This document shows positions 1 through 9,972 of a stretch of DNA of 24,757 nucleotides, piece by piece (positions within the stretch are counted from its first letter, which is position 1; every line of letters begins with the position of its first letter). A model generated the notes under the pieces. The model was given only the letters and a program-made list of their open reading frames with translations, did no database searches and was not told the origin of the DNA. A program made the position numbers and the translations under genes. Source of the stretch: Verrucomicrobiota bacterium (GTDB taxonomy: Bacteria; Verrucomicrobiota; Verrucomicrobiia; Opitutales; Opitutaceae). The stretch covers positions 1 through 24,757 of the forward strand of contig JAEWBF010000069.1 of assembly GCA_023391285.1 (NCBI GenBank). Direction: 5' to 3'.

Positions 1-3000
1 CCATCAACCGACTGCTCCCGCCGCCATCCGCATCATACGCCTCCACCAACGCCACCCCCGCCGCTCCTCCCGATGCCACGTGCGCCGTATAAACTCCACC
101 TGAAATTGTCTTCAACAACGCCGCGTCTTTCGATCCCGCCGCCAACGCCCACGCCCCCGACCACGCCCGCGCCTCCGGGAAAGCCGACGAAGTCACCCAA
201 TCGTTGTTCTCATCCACCTTCGCAAACGACCCGCCTTGATACCGAAACAACTCCAACCGCGGATCCGCCAACGCCGTCGGCACGCTGCTCGCAATCCCTG
301 GCCCCACTCCCTGCACGAGCACCTCCTTATTCCCATCCACCACAAACCCCATGATCAACGTCTGATCCCCACCCCCCGCCGCCGCCCGCGCCGCCAACGC
401 CACCAGCCGCGTGCCTGCTACACCGGGCTCCGCTGTATCAGGTCCAGGCTCTTCATCGTTATTCGGATCAAGATCGCCAAATACCACGGGTGCCGAGGAG
501 CCCGGGACATACACAACTCCGGCGATCTGATCGCCGACCACCGTTTTCACGAGGATCTGGCCTCCCTTGTAAGAGTCGGCACTAAACTCTCCCGCAACCG
601 ATGTAGCGCCCGATGCCGAGTCGACCCCAGCCCACGTCCGAGCAATCACAAACGTCCGGCCACTCGGGGCGACGATCGCTTGCAGCAAACTGCCGGCGTC
701 ATTAGCCGATCCAGCCGTGTAATGCCCGCTCGGAACGAGTCCACCCTGGCTTTCGCGTGCGCCCACCAATGACTCGACCGATCCATTAACCGCGCCGGTC
801 AAAGCATCGCCCGAAATAATGCCGGACAGCATGAACTCGCTTACTGACAATGCTCTGATAGATCCCTCTCGCCTGCCGCTCACCGGAGCCTGCGCCGCTG
901 CTGAAAACTCTGTTCCAGTGCCGGAGAATGATCCGTCGGTCGCAACAGTCACACTTACCACGACGACCGTATTTTTTTGAAACAGATGCCCGATCAGCGT
1001 GCCTTTCCCATTCTCGGCCACTTGCAGCGCCCACCGCCCAGCATCTCCCAAAATAGTCCCGAAGTAGCTCCCGGCGTATGGATTCCCGCCAATAACCGTG
1101 AGAGTCGCCGCCGCTGATGTTGCCGGCTCACCCACGCCGTTCATCGCCACACATCGAAACTGGACTCCATTTAGGTTCGCCGCCGCTCCGACCGTTAACC
1201 GGCCGGTTTGTGATCCTTCATATAAGCCGCCATCCACAATTTCCGTCCATTGCGAGCCACCGGGCAGACGCTGCTGCCAGCGAAGCCGCGGCGCGGGCAC
1301 GCCACCCGCGCCTGCGGTGAACGATGCGACCTTTCCTGCATCTACTGTCACGCTCGAAGGTCCCGCCTCAATCACAGAGGCACGCGTCTTGATGGAGATG
1401 CTCGTCAATGCGCCCGCTTCATTCTGCACCCGGCAACGGAATCGCTCTCCAACCGAAAGGACCGTGTCGTGGGCGATCACGAGATGACGTTTCCCTGTGC
1501 CTGTCCAAAGTTTCCCATCAGTGAGAACCTCCCAACCGGCCTGCACCGAGGTGAGACGCTCCCACTGATAACCGAGGGTTCCAACTCCTTCAGCAGCGAC
1601 GTCGAACGCGCTGTTACCGTCAGCTAGGAACGTCGTGGGCGCGCCAATCACAGGGAGGCTGGCGTCGCGAATCACGAGCGTGTGAAAGCCCTGCCCTGCA
1701 CTCACGCGGACCACGCCGCGTGCTACCATTGTTGGCGTCGCGCGGGATGTGAATGTTCCGTCGCCGAGTTGGCCATACTCGTTTGAACCCATTGTCCAGA
1801 GTGTCCCATCCGTCTTTGCGAAGACGGTATGACTGACTCCGCCGTCAAACGCGGCAACGTCTTCCGCCACTTCCACAGGGCGGCTCCTATCCTCGTTCGT
1901 GGAATCACCCAGCTGAAGATAGAAATTGTCGCCCCATGCCCACAGCGTTGAATCACGCTTTAAAAAGAGACTATGATCTCGTCCCACCGCGACATCGATC
2001 ACATCGGTCGCCACCTGCACCATCGACCTCGTGCTTCCAGAAGCCAGGCCAGTATTGCCCACGGCCCACAACGTCCCGTCGATCTTGAGGATAAGGCTGT
2101 GCTGGAATGCCGCGGCGGCTCGCATCACTCCCGTGGTGCTCCTCGCCGGCTTCTTGGTGGAGCCTGACAGCCCTTCCACCCCGAGTTGACCCGCATAGTT
2201 GTCGCCCGTCGCGAACAACGCCCCGTCCTTCTTGATATATAGCGCGTGGTAAGTTCCCGCGGCGATATCCGCGACATCCGACTCGATCCGCACCGGAACT
2301 GGTGCGGGATTCCCAACAACATCAAACAAGTCATTTGCCTCCGCCCCGACGGCCCATAAGCCGCCGTCAGTCTTCGCAAAAAGGGTGAACCCATCACCGG
2401 CCGCTACTCGCACAACCGAATCGGCAACATTTACCGGCCTTGAACTGCCTACCACGAGCCCGTTACCCAGCATCTGCGGTCCCATCGACCACAATCCCCC
2501 GTCTTCTTTCACATACGCACTATGCAGCGCCCCGACTGCAATGTCGGTCACGTCTGCATCGACCAGCATTGGGGTCGGCCGCCTGTTCCATAGGAAGTCC
2601 TCAGGATCTCCCATTGCCCAGAGGGACCCGTCCGATTTCACGAACAAAGTCACTCCATGCGTCGCCGAGACCATCGTCACCTCGTCGGCAATCTCTACCG
2701 GATGCGGACGCGACTTGATGGTGCCGTCTCCCAGTTCTCCGTTGGTGTTCGGACCAGTGCCCCACAGCGAACGATCGTCTTTTATGAAAAAGGCATGGTC
2801 CCACGAGGCCGACACGAAAGTGACAGCTCGGGCGATCTCGACCGGTGTCGGCTGGGGCTCAACCGAGCCAATTCCCAAAGGTCCAACACCCATACCCCAG
2901 AGCCTGCCTTCAACATCTATAAAGAACGAGCAGGTGAAGCCAGCCGCTGCAGCGCGGACGTTGCTACGCAGCTGCTGAGGCGAAGTTCGCATTTGTTCGG

Positions 3001-4966
3001 TTGCACCATCCCCGAGCTGACCGAGAGATGCTTGTCCCATACCCCAAAGCGTTCCATCCGTTTTTAGGAACAGGCTATGATAAAATCCCGCCGCGGCTTC
3101 AGCGACATTTGTAGCCACCTGCACCGGCACCGATCGCTCTGTGCGCGAACCATCTCCCAGTTGGCCAAACTCGTTCGATCCCATGGCCCACAAGCTGCCA
3201 TCAGTCTTAACAAACAAAGTATGCGGACCACTCGCCGAAAAGCTCCTCACATTCGATGCTATCAACACCGGCACGTTTGCATCGTCGGTTGCTCCACCGC
3301 CCGGATGATTCTTTGGCTCTCCACCGACCTTCCAGAGAGTCCCATCGGACGTTAGGAAAAAGTTGTGCCCCGGCGTCGCTGCGATCTGCGTAACTTGCGA
3401 CGCAAGCTTCGTCCAGTTCAGCACAGCATCACTCGCCGGTTGCCCGAGCTGCCCCCAGTTGTTGCGACCAAATCCCCACAGCTCTCCATCCGTTCGCAGC
3501 ACCAGAACATGTGCAGTCTGATCCCATGGCCCGCCCACCGAGCCGGCCGCGACCTTCCGCACACCTGTCGCAATTTGTGCAGGCCACACTCCGTCTGCGA
3601 CATTGCTCACGCCCAACTGTCCTTCGGCATCCCGGCCGAACGCCAGGAGCTCGGAAAAACGCTTCCCGCGCGAACGCTGCACCAACGTGTGGACTTTGCC
3701 CGCAATGCGAACTTCAGCCGATCGCGAAGCATTGCCGTTGTTCGGCGCTACCTCTATTTCGAGCAGTCCATCGCGCGCGACCACTCTTCTCGTGAACATC
3801 AGCCATGAGGCATCCGTTTGCGGAACCCAGCCTCCGTCGCTCGCGATACCAATGACGTAGCGTCCGCCGTTGGCTCCGACTTCGCGGCTCGATTCCGAAA
3901 GTGTGACCGCTGTCTCCGTTTGGGATGAACCTTCTCGGAAGAACAACGAGTGCGATCGGCCAGCCGCGATCGCCTTCAGGCCTCCCATGATCAAAATCGG
4001 CTCGTTTGCCACGAGGTCTCCGTCCACCACACCCAATTGTCCACTGCGCGTCGAACCCATTCCCCACGCCGTCCCATCCCTCTTCAAGAACAGAGTATAG
4101 CCGTCGCCTGCGCTGACGTGGACGACCTCCGTCGCAACCTGCGCAGGCACGCGGCGAGACTGCCGGGTGCCGTCGCCAAGTTCACCCGAGTTGTTCGCCC
4201 CCATCGCCCATAGAGTCCCGTCGGTCTTGATGAAGAACGAAGAGTCCCCGTCAGCCGCCACATCTCTTACGCCGTCGGTGACCTTTACCGGCGTATCCGT
4301 GCGGTCCCCCTGGCTGATCGGGTCGCCAAGTTGGCCGTGGAAATTACTGCCCCACCCCCATAAGGTCCCGTCCTTCTTAACAAACAAAGTGTGAGCACGT
4401 CCTAGGGCCACCGCAGCGACGTCGGTCGCTACGTTGGTTAGCTCCGGCAGGTCCGGAAATGATCCCTGCTCTACCCGGATCGTCCATAACTCTTCACTTT
4501 CGGTTATATACGCCAGTCTATAGAACCCCGCGGCAGCCCGCTTCACGTTGGCGGCGATTTGCACCGGCTGAGAACCAGTGAAGCCCGGAATCCACCACAG
4601 GGACTTGTCTTTTTTCAGGATCAGCGTGCGCGTCCCCGCCGCAACGGCCGCCACCTCTCCAGCGATCTGCACGGGGGAACTCCGACTCGTCGTGGTTCCG
4701 TCCCCTAGTTGCCCCTCGTCGTTCGAACCCGACGCCCATAGAGTCCCGTCCGCTTTGATTAAGAATGTGCGCCCCGCGCCGGCGGCAAATCCGACTGCAT
4801 CAGTTGAGATCGAAACCGGCCCTGATGCAAAGCCAGTCGTTCCCAGGCCGAATTGCCCAGACAGATTGCTTCCGCTTGCAAGCAGCTCGTCTTGAGCGTC
4901 CAAAGGTCGCGCCAACAGCACGACTGCGAGGAGGGCGAAATAGAACGACCTGAGGATACAGTGCAT
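1..4966 (-). CDS. Giant secreted RCC1-repeat (beta-propeller) protein, C-terminus cut by the window edge
   Basis: The frame is open from the ATG at 4966 to the window edge (about 1655 residues); by comparison with its neighbours about 125 residues are missing. The N-terminus is a signal peptide (MHCILRSFYFALLAVVLLA, then cleavage near LDAQ). I count about 21 RCC1-type repeats (core DGTLWxxGxNxxGQLG): seven at residues 25-340, a BACON-like domain at about 345-425, then fourteen to about 1100. Two Ig-like domains follow (about 1105-1285), then a beta-rich region of unknown type, then from about 1517 the C-terminal module shared with the two upstream genes. RCC1 propellers bind proteins or ligands; no enzymatic motif was seen, so an extracellular binding or structural role is inferred. 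It starts 14 nt after the NHL gene stop. An in-frame GTG at 4984 overlapping that stop (GTGA) is an alternative start. Confidence 0.88.
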   Translation of the reverse strand, partial: MHCILRSFYFALLAVVLLARPLDAQDELLASGSNLSGQFGLGTTGFASGPVSISTDAVGFAAGAGRTFLIKADGTLWASGSNDEGQLGDGTTTSRSSPVQIAGEVAAVAAGTRTLILKKDKSLWWIPGFTGSQPVQIAANVKRAAAGFYRLAYITESEELWTIRVEQGSFPDLPELTNVATDVAAVALGRAHTLFVKKDGTLWGWGSNFHGQLGDPISQGDRTDTPVKVTDGVRDVAADGDSSFFIKTDGTLWAMGANNSGELGDGTRQSRRVPAQVATEVVHVSAGDGYTLFLKRDGTAWGMGSTRSGQLGVVDGDLVANEPILIMGGLKAIAAGRSHSLFFREGSSQTETAVTLSESSREVGANGGRYVIGIASDGGWVPQTDASWLMFTRRVVARDGLLEIEVAPNNGNASRSAEVRIAGKVHTLVQRSRGKRFSELLAFGRDAEGQLGVSNVADGVWPAQIATGVRKVAAGSVGGPWDQTAHVLVLRTDGELWGFGRNNWGQLGQPASDAVLNWTKLASQVTQIAATPGHNFFLTSDGTLWKVGGEPKNHPGGGATDDANVPVLIASNVRSFSASGPHTLFVKTDGSLWAMGSNEFGQLGDGSRTERSVPVQVATNVAEAAAGFYHSLFLKTDGTLWGMGQASLGQLGDGATEQMRTSPQQLRSNVRAAAAGFTCSFFIDVEGRLWGMGVGPLGIGSVEPQPTPVEIARAVTFVSASWDHAFFIKDDRSLWGTGPNTNGELGDGTIKSRPHPVEIADEVTMVSATHGVTLFVKSDGSLWAMGDPEDFLWNRRPTPMLVDADVTDIAVGALHSAYVKEDGGLWSMGPQMLGNGLVVGSSRPVNVADSVVRVAAGDGFTLFAKTDGGLWAVGAEANDLFDVVGNPAPVPVRIESDVADIAAGTYHALYIKKDGALFATGDNYAGQLGVEGLSGSTKKPARSTTGVMRAAAAFQHSLILKIDGTLWAVGNTGLASGSTRSMVQVATDVIDVAVGRDHSLFLKRDSTLWAWGDNFYLQLGDSTNEDRSRPVEVAEDVAAFDGGVSHTVFAKTDGTLWTMGSNEYGQLGDGTFTSRATPTMVARGVVRVSAGQGFHTLVIRDASLPVIGAPTTFLADGNSAFDVAAEGVGTLGYQWERLTSVQAGWEVLTDGKLWTGTGKRHLVIAHDTVLSVGERFRCRVQNEAGALTSISIKTRASVIEAGPSSVTVDAGKVASFTAGAGGVPAPRLRWQQRLPGGSQWTEIVDGGLYEGSQTGRLTVGAAANLNGVQFRCVAMNGVGEPATSAAATLTVIGGNPYAGSYFGTILGDAGRWALQVAENGKGTLIGHLFQKNTVVVVSVTVATDGSFSGTGTEFSAAAQAPVSGRREGSIRALSVSEFMLSGIISGDALTGAVNGSVESLVGARESQGGLVPSGHYTAGSANDAGSLLQAIVAPSGRTFVIARTWAGVDSASGATSVAGEFSADSYKGGQILVKTVVGDQIAGVVYVPGSSAPVVFGDLDPNNDEEPGPDTAEPGVAGTRLVALAARAAAGGGDQTLIMGFVVDGNKEVLVQGVGPGIASSVPTALADPRLELFRYQGGSFAKVDENNDWVTSSAFPEARAWSGAWALAAGSKDAALLKTISGGVYTAHVASGGAAGVALVEAYDADGGGSSRLM

Positions 4967-4980
4967 AGAATACGGATCAA

Positions 4981-7900
4981 TCACGGCACATCGAAAATCT
5001 CCACCAACGCCACCCCCGTCGTCCCGGCCGAACCCGTGACGTGCACCGTATAAGCCCCCGGATCCAGCGTCACCAACATCGCCGCATCCTTACTCGTATT
5101 ACTCGCAAGTTGCTCCGCTCCCACCCCGGTAAACGTCTCCTTCAACTCCGCACTCCCACCCCAATCGTCATTGCTCCCAACAACATTCGACCCGCGATAC
5201 ACCGTGATCTTCGGATCCGCCAACACCCCCTGCACCCCGCGCAACGCCAACTCCGGCCCCAGCCCGCGAATCAACACCGTCTTCGGTCCATTCCCCTCCA
5301 ATACAAATCCCGCAATCAACGTCGCATCCCCCGCACCCGCCACCGTGCGCGTCGACAGCGCCATCAATCGGCTGCTCCCGCCGCCATCCGCGTCATATGC
5401 CTCCACCAACGCCACGCCCGCCGCTCCTCCCGATGCCACGTGCGCCGTATATACTCCACCTGATATCGTCTTCAGCAACGCCGCGTCCTTCGATCCGACC
5501 GCCAACGCCGACGCCCCCAGCCGCGCCCGCGCTTCCGTGATCGCCGAGGAATTCACCCAATCGTTGTTCTCATCCACCTTCGCAAACGTTCCTCCCTGAT
5601 ACCGAAACAACTCCAACCGCGGATCCGCCAACGCCGTTGGCACGCTGCCCGCAATCCCTGGCCCCACCCCCTGCACGAGCACCTCCTTGTTCCCCTCCAC
5701 CACAAACCCCATGATCAACGTCTGATCCCCACTCCCCGCCGCCGCCCGCGCCGCCAACGCCACCAGCCGCGTCGTCGTGACCGACGCCGCCACGGTCACG
5801 CTCACCTGCTTGGTCACGCTGCTGTAGTTCGCAAGGTCAGCTGGCGTGAACGTAACCGTCAAAACATGCGTTCCGGGTGCCAATATCGTCCCCAACGATT
5901 GTGAATACGTGAATGCCCCCGGCACGCTGGACGTCGCGTTGAGCTGCCTCGCCGAAAGGGGAGTCCCCGAAAGGATCGGCGCAGGTGAAGCCCACTCTAC
6001 AGCTGGAACGGAGGGCCCCGTGGTTGATGCCACGCCCTGCCGCACTGCGTTGTAGTGCCGATCTGCTACATAAAGCGTGCCCGAAGGGCCTACGGCCAGA
6101 CCTGCAGGAATTCCAAAACGCGCATCTGCACCGACACCGTCATGCATACCCGCATATCCGGCGAAGCCGCCAATCGTGGAAACACTGCCGCCCGGCGTCA
6201 TTCGGCGAATCACATAGTTCCCGCTATCGGAGATCAGTAGGTTGTCGAACTGGTCGACCGCCAAGCTGGCCACAGATCTAAACCGGGCTTCCAGCGCGGG
6301 GCCGTCGTTGGTTCCGAACTCTTCTGGGTGTCCAGCGACCGTCGTCACCTTCCCGTCTGGAGCGATTTTTCTCAGCGCGTGGCCAAATCCTTCCGCCACG
6401 AAAACGTTCCCCTTGGAATCCACGGCGACATCCTGCGTGAAGGAAAACGTTGCCGTCTCGCGCGTGCCATCCTGCGTAATTCCAACGCCCGGCTTGCCCG
6501 CATAAGTGGTAACTGTCCCGTCGGGAAGCACGGTGCGAATCATGCATCCAAATCCATCGGCAACGAAAAGCACGTCGGTCGGGCTCATCGCGATTCCTCC
6601 CCATCCAGTAAATCCAAAGCGCGCGGATGCTCCGACTCCATCGTTTGAACCTAGGCTGCCGGCCGACCCAGCAAGAGTAGTGACCATCCCCGAAGGCGTG
6701 ACCTTACGGATTGTGCTATTCCCCATATCCAAGACGTAAACGTTGCCCGACCGATCAACTGCCACGTCAGTCGGATAATAAAACCGCGCGGCGCTCCCCA
6801 CGCCGTCCGTGCTTCCGATCTGCCGCGGAACCCCTGCCAGGGTGGTCACAGCGGATCCGACCACGCGTCGAATGACATGATTGTCGCGGTCGGCTATGTA
6901 GATTGTGCCAGCGGAATCTACTGCAACGCCCGTGGGTCCAGTAAAGCGCGCAGCAGGCCCGATCCCGTCCGCGCTTCCCGATAGGTTGATCGCGCCGGCA
7001 AACGTGCTGACCTCCCCACTGACGGATATTTTTCTGATGGTGCTATTCGCCTGCTCGGCAACGTAGCCATTCCCGGTCGCATCGACGGTTACAGCTAATG
7101 GCATCTCGAACGTAGCCTCCTGGAGTGAGCCATTGTTGCTGCCTGTCTGACCGTGAACTCCGGCCCACGTGGTCACCACGCCCGCGGGCGAAATCTTTCG
7201 GATCAGCGAATTATCCCAATCACTCACAATCACGTTTCCCTGCGCGTCACAGGCAATGCTGGTCAGCGAGCCGAAACGCGCGGCGGTTCCTGTCGCATTC
7301 ACAAGCCCGCCTGCCGTCGGGTGTCCCGCCAACGTGGTCACAACCCTTTCCGGCGTCATCTTACGAACCGATTTTCCGTCGATAATATAGAGGTTCTGAT
7401 CAGCATCGAACGCCATGGGGCCAAGGCGCCCAAAGCCGGCATTCAATCCGGCTCCGTCGATACTCTCGAACGTTTCCTGACGCCCCGCGATCGTAGTCAC
7501 CACCCCTTGAGGGCTGATCGCGCGAATGGTGCGTAGACTGACCGACACATACACGGTGCCCGCTCGATCGACTGCGATTCCCTTCAAACCCGAAAAACGC
7601 GCCGCCGAGCCCAGTCCATCTTCATACCCATGATGCCCGGCCAGCCCCGCCAGCGTGCTGACCTCACCTGTCGGAGTTATCTTCCGCACGACCGCGTTCG
7701 CATCCTCTGCAACGTAAACGTTGCCCTGCAAATCAACCGCTACGTGCTTGGGCTGGTTAAATTTTGCCGCCACGCCGACGCCATCAGCGTATCCATTCCG
7801 CCCGGAAAAGCCGGCAAGCGTCGTCACCATTCCCCCTGCCGTGATCTTCCGGATCGAATCATTACTCACGTCGCCCACGTAAAGATTGCCTTGGGCATCA

Positions 7901-8106
7901 ATCGCCAATCCTCCCGGCCAGGCGAACGCCGCCGCAGAGCCTTGTCCATCCGCATTCCCCAAGCCTCCGGTTGGGGAACCAGCGAGCAGGCTGAAACTAT
8001 ACGTCGGCTCCTGCCCCTTGACAGAAGCGACTACGCAAACACAGATCGCCCCATACAGGATACGACTGCGGCGGGCCCAAGAAACTCTCGGTCGAAGGAT
8101 GCTCAT
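4981..8106 (-). CDS. Secreted NHL-repeat beta-propeller protein with shared C-terminal module
   Basis: 1041 residues. The start at 8106 is chosen because it is followed by a signal peptide (MSILRPRVSWARRSRILYG, then a hydrophobic stretch ending near VKGQ) and forms an ATGA overlap with the stop of the protease gene; the open frame continues upstream to 8286 but only inside that gene. About twelve NHL repeats (pattern VAVDxxGNVYVADxxNxxIRKITPxGxVTTLAG) span residues 40-690, enough for two six-bladed propellers. An MBG/Ig-like domain follows at about 700-772 (ending PADLANYSSVTKQVSVTV). Residues 777-1041 are the duplicated C-terminal module, nearly identical to that of the protease gene and of the RCC1 gene. 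NHL domains usually mediate binding; no catalytic residues for a lyase or lactonase were recognised. It is probably translationally coupled to the protease and co-transcribed with the RCC1 gene. Confidence 0.9.
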   Translation of the reverse strand: MSILRPRVSWARRSRILYGAICVCVVASVKGQEPTYSFSLLAGSPTGGLGNADGQGSAAAFAWPGGLAIDAQGNLYVGDVSNDSIRKITAGGMVTTLAGFSGRNGYADGVGVAAKFNQPKHVAVDLQGNVYVAEDANAVVRKITPTGEVSTLAGLAGHHGYEDGLGSAARFSGLKGIAVDRAGTVYVSVSLRTIRAISPQGVVTTIAGRQETFESIDGAGLNAGFGRLGPMAFDADQNLYIIDGKSVRKMTPERVVTTLAGHPTAGGLVNATGTAARFGSLTSIACDAQGNVIVSDWDNSLIRKISPAGVVTTWAGVHGQTGSNNGSLQEATFEMPLAVTVDATGNGYVAEQANSTIRKISVSGEVSTFAGAINLSGSADGIGPAARFTGPTGVAVDSAGTIYIADRDNHVIRRVVGSAVTTLAGVPRQIGSTDGVGSAARFYYPTDVAVDRSGNVYVLDMGNSTIRKVTPSGMVTTLAGSAGSLGSNDGVGASARFGFTGWGGIAMSPTDVLFVADGFGCMIRTVLPDGTVTTYAGKPGVGITQDGTRETATFSFTQDVAVDSKGNVFVAEGFGHALRKIAPDGKVTTVAGHPEEFGTNDGPALEARFRSVASLAVDQFDNLLISDSGNYVIRRMTPGGSVSTIGGFAGYAGMHDGVGADARFGIPAGLAVGPSGTLYVADRHYNAVRQGVASTTGPSVPAVEWASPAPILSGTPLSARQLNATSSVPGAFTYSQSLGTILAPGTHVLTVTFTPADLANYSSVTKQVSVTVAASVTTTRLVALAARAAAGSGDQTLIMGFVVEGNKEVLVQGVGPGIAGSVPTALADPRLELFRYQGGTFAKVDENNDWVNSSAITEARARLGASALAVGSKDAALLKTISGGVYTAHVASGGAAGVALVEAYDADGGGSSRLMALSTRTVAGAGDATLIAGFVLEGNGPKTVLIRGLGPELALRGVQGVLADPKITVYRGSNVVGSNDDWGGSAELKETFTGVGAEQLASNTSKDAAMLVTLDPGAYTVHVTGSAGTTGVALVEIFDVP

Positions 8107-9965
8107 TCCACATCGAAAATCTCCACCAACGCCACGCCGGTCGTCCCCGCCGCACCCGTGACGTGCACCGTATAAGCCCCCGGATCCAGCGTCACCAGCA
8201 TCGCCGCATCCTTGCTCGTGTTGCTCGCGAGCTGCTCCGCGCCCACCGCCGAAAACGCCTCCTTCAGCTCCGCACTCCCGCCCCAATCGTCGTTGCTCCC
8301 AACAACATTCGACCCGCGATACACCGTGATCCTCGGATCCGCCAACACACCTTGCACCCCGCGCAGCGCCAACTCCGGTCCCAGCCCGCGAATCAACACC
8401 GTCTTCGGACCATTCCCTTCCAATACAAATCCGGCGATCAACGTCGCATCGCCCGCCCCTGCCACCGTCCGCGTCGACAACGCCATCAACCGGCTATTCC
8501 CACCGCCATCGGCATCATACGCTTCCACTAACGCCACCCCCGCCGCACCACCCGACGCCACGTGCGCCGTATAAACTCCACCCGTTATAGTCTTCAGCAA
8601 CGCCGCGTCCTTCGACCCGACCGCCAGCGCCGACGCCCCCAACCGCGCCCGCGCCTCCGTAATCGCCGACGAATTCACCCAATCGTTGTTCTCGTCCACC
8701 TTCGCGAACGACCCGCCTTGATACCGAAACAACTCCAATCGCGGATCCGCCAGCGCCGTCGGCACACTGCTCGCAATCCCCGGCCCCACTCCCTGCACGA
8801 GCACCTCTTTATTCCCATCCACCACAAACCCCATGATCAACGTCTGATCCCCACTCCCCGCCGCCGCCCGCGCCGCCAACGCCACCAACCGCGTCGTCGC
8901 TGCAGGAGCCGGCGTGAACTCCATCCCCAACGTAATGTTTCCCCAATACGCCGGCTTCTCTTCATCACCCCAGCCATCCACCGCAATCCGATACGTTACA
9001 TTTTTTCGCGCGTTGAAACTCAACCGGCTCGTCCGTTTTCGCTGCGGAGTCGTATTCTGCTCCGGCGTTTCTTCATCGTCGTTCGACGCCACGAGCGTCA
9101 ACGCCGACACCGACGCGCCCGTATAAACCGCCAGCACCGTGTCGTAGTCGCTGCCCAGCGTCGTCAACGTCACCGCACCGGTCGCGGGCGCCGTCCACCT
9201 CCACCAGACCGATCGACCCGTCGGGACGTCGCCATGAGCAGGCTCTCCCACCTCACGCGTGCCCGCGATGTTCGCACCCGCCAGGTTGATGGTTCCTTCC
9301 TGAAGCCCGATCGTCGTCGCATTGGCGAATGCGTCATTCGGCGGCACAAAACCTGGCGCTCCATACAACCGTTGCCCTCCCGCGATATCGTCCGCTCGCA
9401 ATGCATCGATGTCGCTCACCCGGCTGTTCATGATCGCCGTGACGTTCTGCCCTGCATCGTTCGGATGCTCCAACCCCAACACATGTCCCAACTCGTGCAA
9501 CGCCACCCGCCGCACATCCACCCGTCCACTTTGTCGCGGCCCTCGATAGGAATTCCACGGTTCAGAGGCCCTGAACACCACATCCGCCTCCACAAACTCG
9601 TTCGGGCCGAAATACATCGTCGTCACCGCGAGCGTGTTGGGACCAAACTCGTCCCCGTCCACGGTTTCATCGACAACGACTTCGTTGATCTCGTTGCCGT
9701 TCTTATAATCGCCAGGGAGAACCGTCTGCCACGTAAACCGCACGGTCCCTAGTTGCGCGTTCCACGCCTCCATCGCCGCAACCACGCTGCTGCTGAAGCT
9801 GCTCCCGTCCGACATATTCGCAGTCATCGGCAGCTTCACGACCATATTGATCGGGCTCTTCCGCCACTTGTTCACATACACGCCGCTCGCATCGACGCTG
9901 AGACTATAAGCCCACCCGTTCGCCGCCGCAGCGAACGCAACCGTCAGCAAAATAAAGGTGCGCAC
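8103..9965 (-). CDS. Secreted matrixin-like (metzincin) zinc metalloprotease with PPC-like domain and shared C-terminal module
   Basis: 620 residues, GTG start at 9965, 7 nt after the previous stop. A short signal peptide (MRTFILLTVAFAAAANGWA) leads directly into a catalytic domain with the full metzincin zinc motif HELGHVLGLEH (residues 157-167) and a Met-turn candidate (AIMNS, M179), as in peptidase family M10. No prodomain with a cysteine switch is visible. Residues 206-350 (starting PPNDAFANATTIG, with SVWWRWTAP and YDTVLAVYTG) resemble the beta-sandwich PPC-type domains common in bacterial exoproteins. Residues 358-620 are the duplicated module found on the two downstream gene products. 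It should be an exported zinc endopeptidase; the substrate is unknown. The operon position suggests it may act on, or be displayed together with, the two propeller proteins, but that is inference. Confidence 0.92.
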   Translation of the reverse strand: MRTFILLTVAFAAAANGWAYSLSVDASGVYVNKWRKSPINMVVKLPMTANMSDGSSFSSSVVAAMEAWNAQLGTVRFTWQTVLPGDYKNGNEINEVVVDETVDGDEFGPNTLAVTTMYFGPNEFVEADVVFRASEPWNSYRGPRQSGRVDVRRVALHELGHVLGLEHPNDAGQNVTAIMNSRVSDIDALRADDIAGGQRLYGAPGFVPPNDAFANATTIGLQEGTINLAGANIAGTREVGEPAHGDVPTGRSVWWRWTAPATGAVTLTTLGSDYDTVLAVYTGASVSALTLVASNDDEETPEQNTTPQRKRTSRLSFNARKNVTYRIAVDGWGDEEKPAYWGNITLGMEFTPAPAATTRLVALAARAAAGSGDQTLIMGFVVDGNKEVLVQGVGPGIASSVPTALADPRLELFRYQGGSFAKVDENNDWVNSSAITEARARLGASALAVGSKDAALLKTITGGVYTAHVASGGAAGVALVEAYDADGGGNSRLMALSTRTVAGAGDATLIAGFVLEGNGPKTVLIRGLGPELALRGVQGVLADPRITVYRGSNVVGSNDDWGGSAELKEAFSAVGAEQLASNTSKDAAMLVTLDPGAYTVHVTGAAGTTGVALVEIFDVE

Positions 9966-9972
9966 GGAGAGA

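Noticed and set aside
8107..8286. Upstream start for the NHL protein at 8286
   Set aside because: The added 60 residues lie in another frame of the protease gene's conserved 3' end and precede a good signal peptide beginning at 8106.
8562..9752. Plus-strand open frame of 396 codons opposite the metalloprotease gene
   Set aside because: Arg/His/Pro-rich shadow; the opposite strand carries the HELGHVLGLEH protease.
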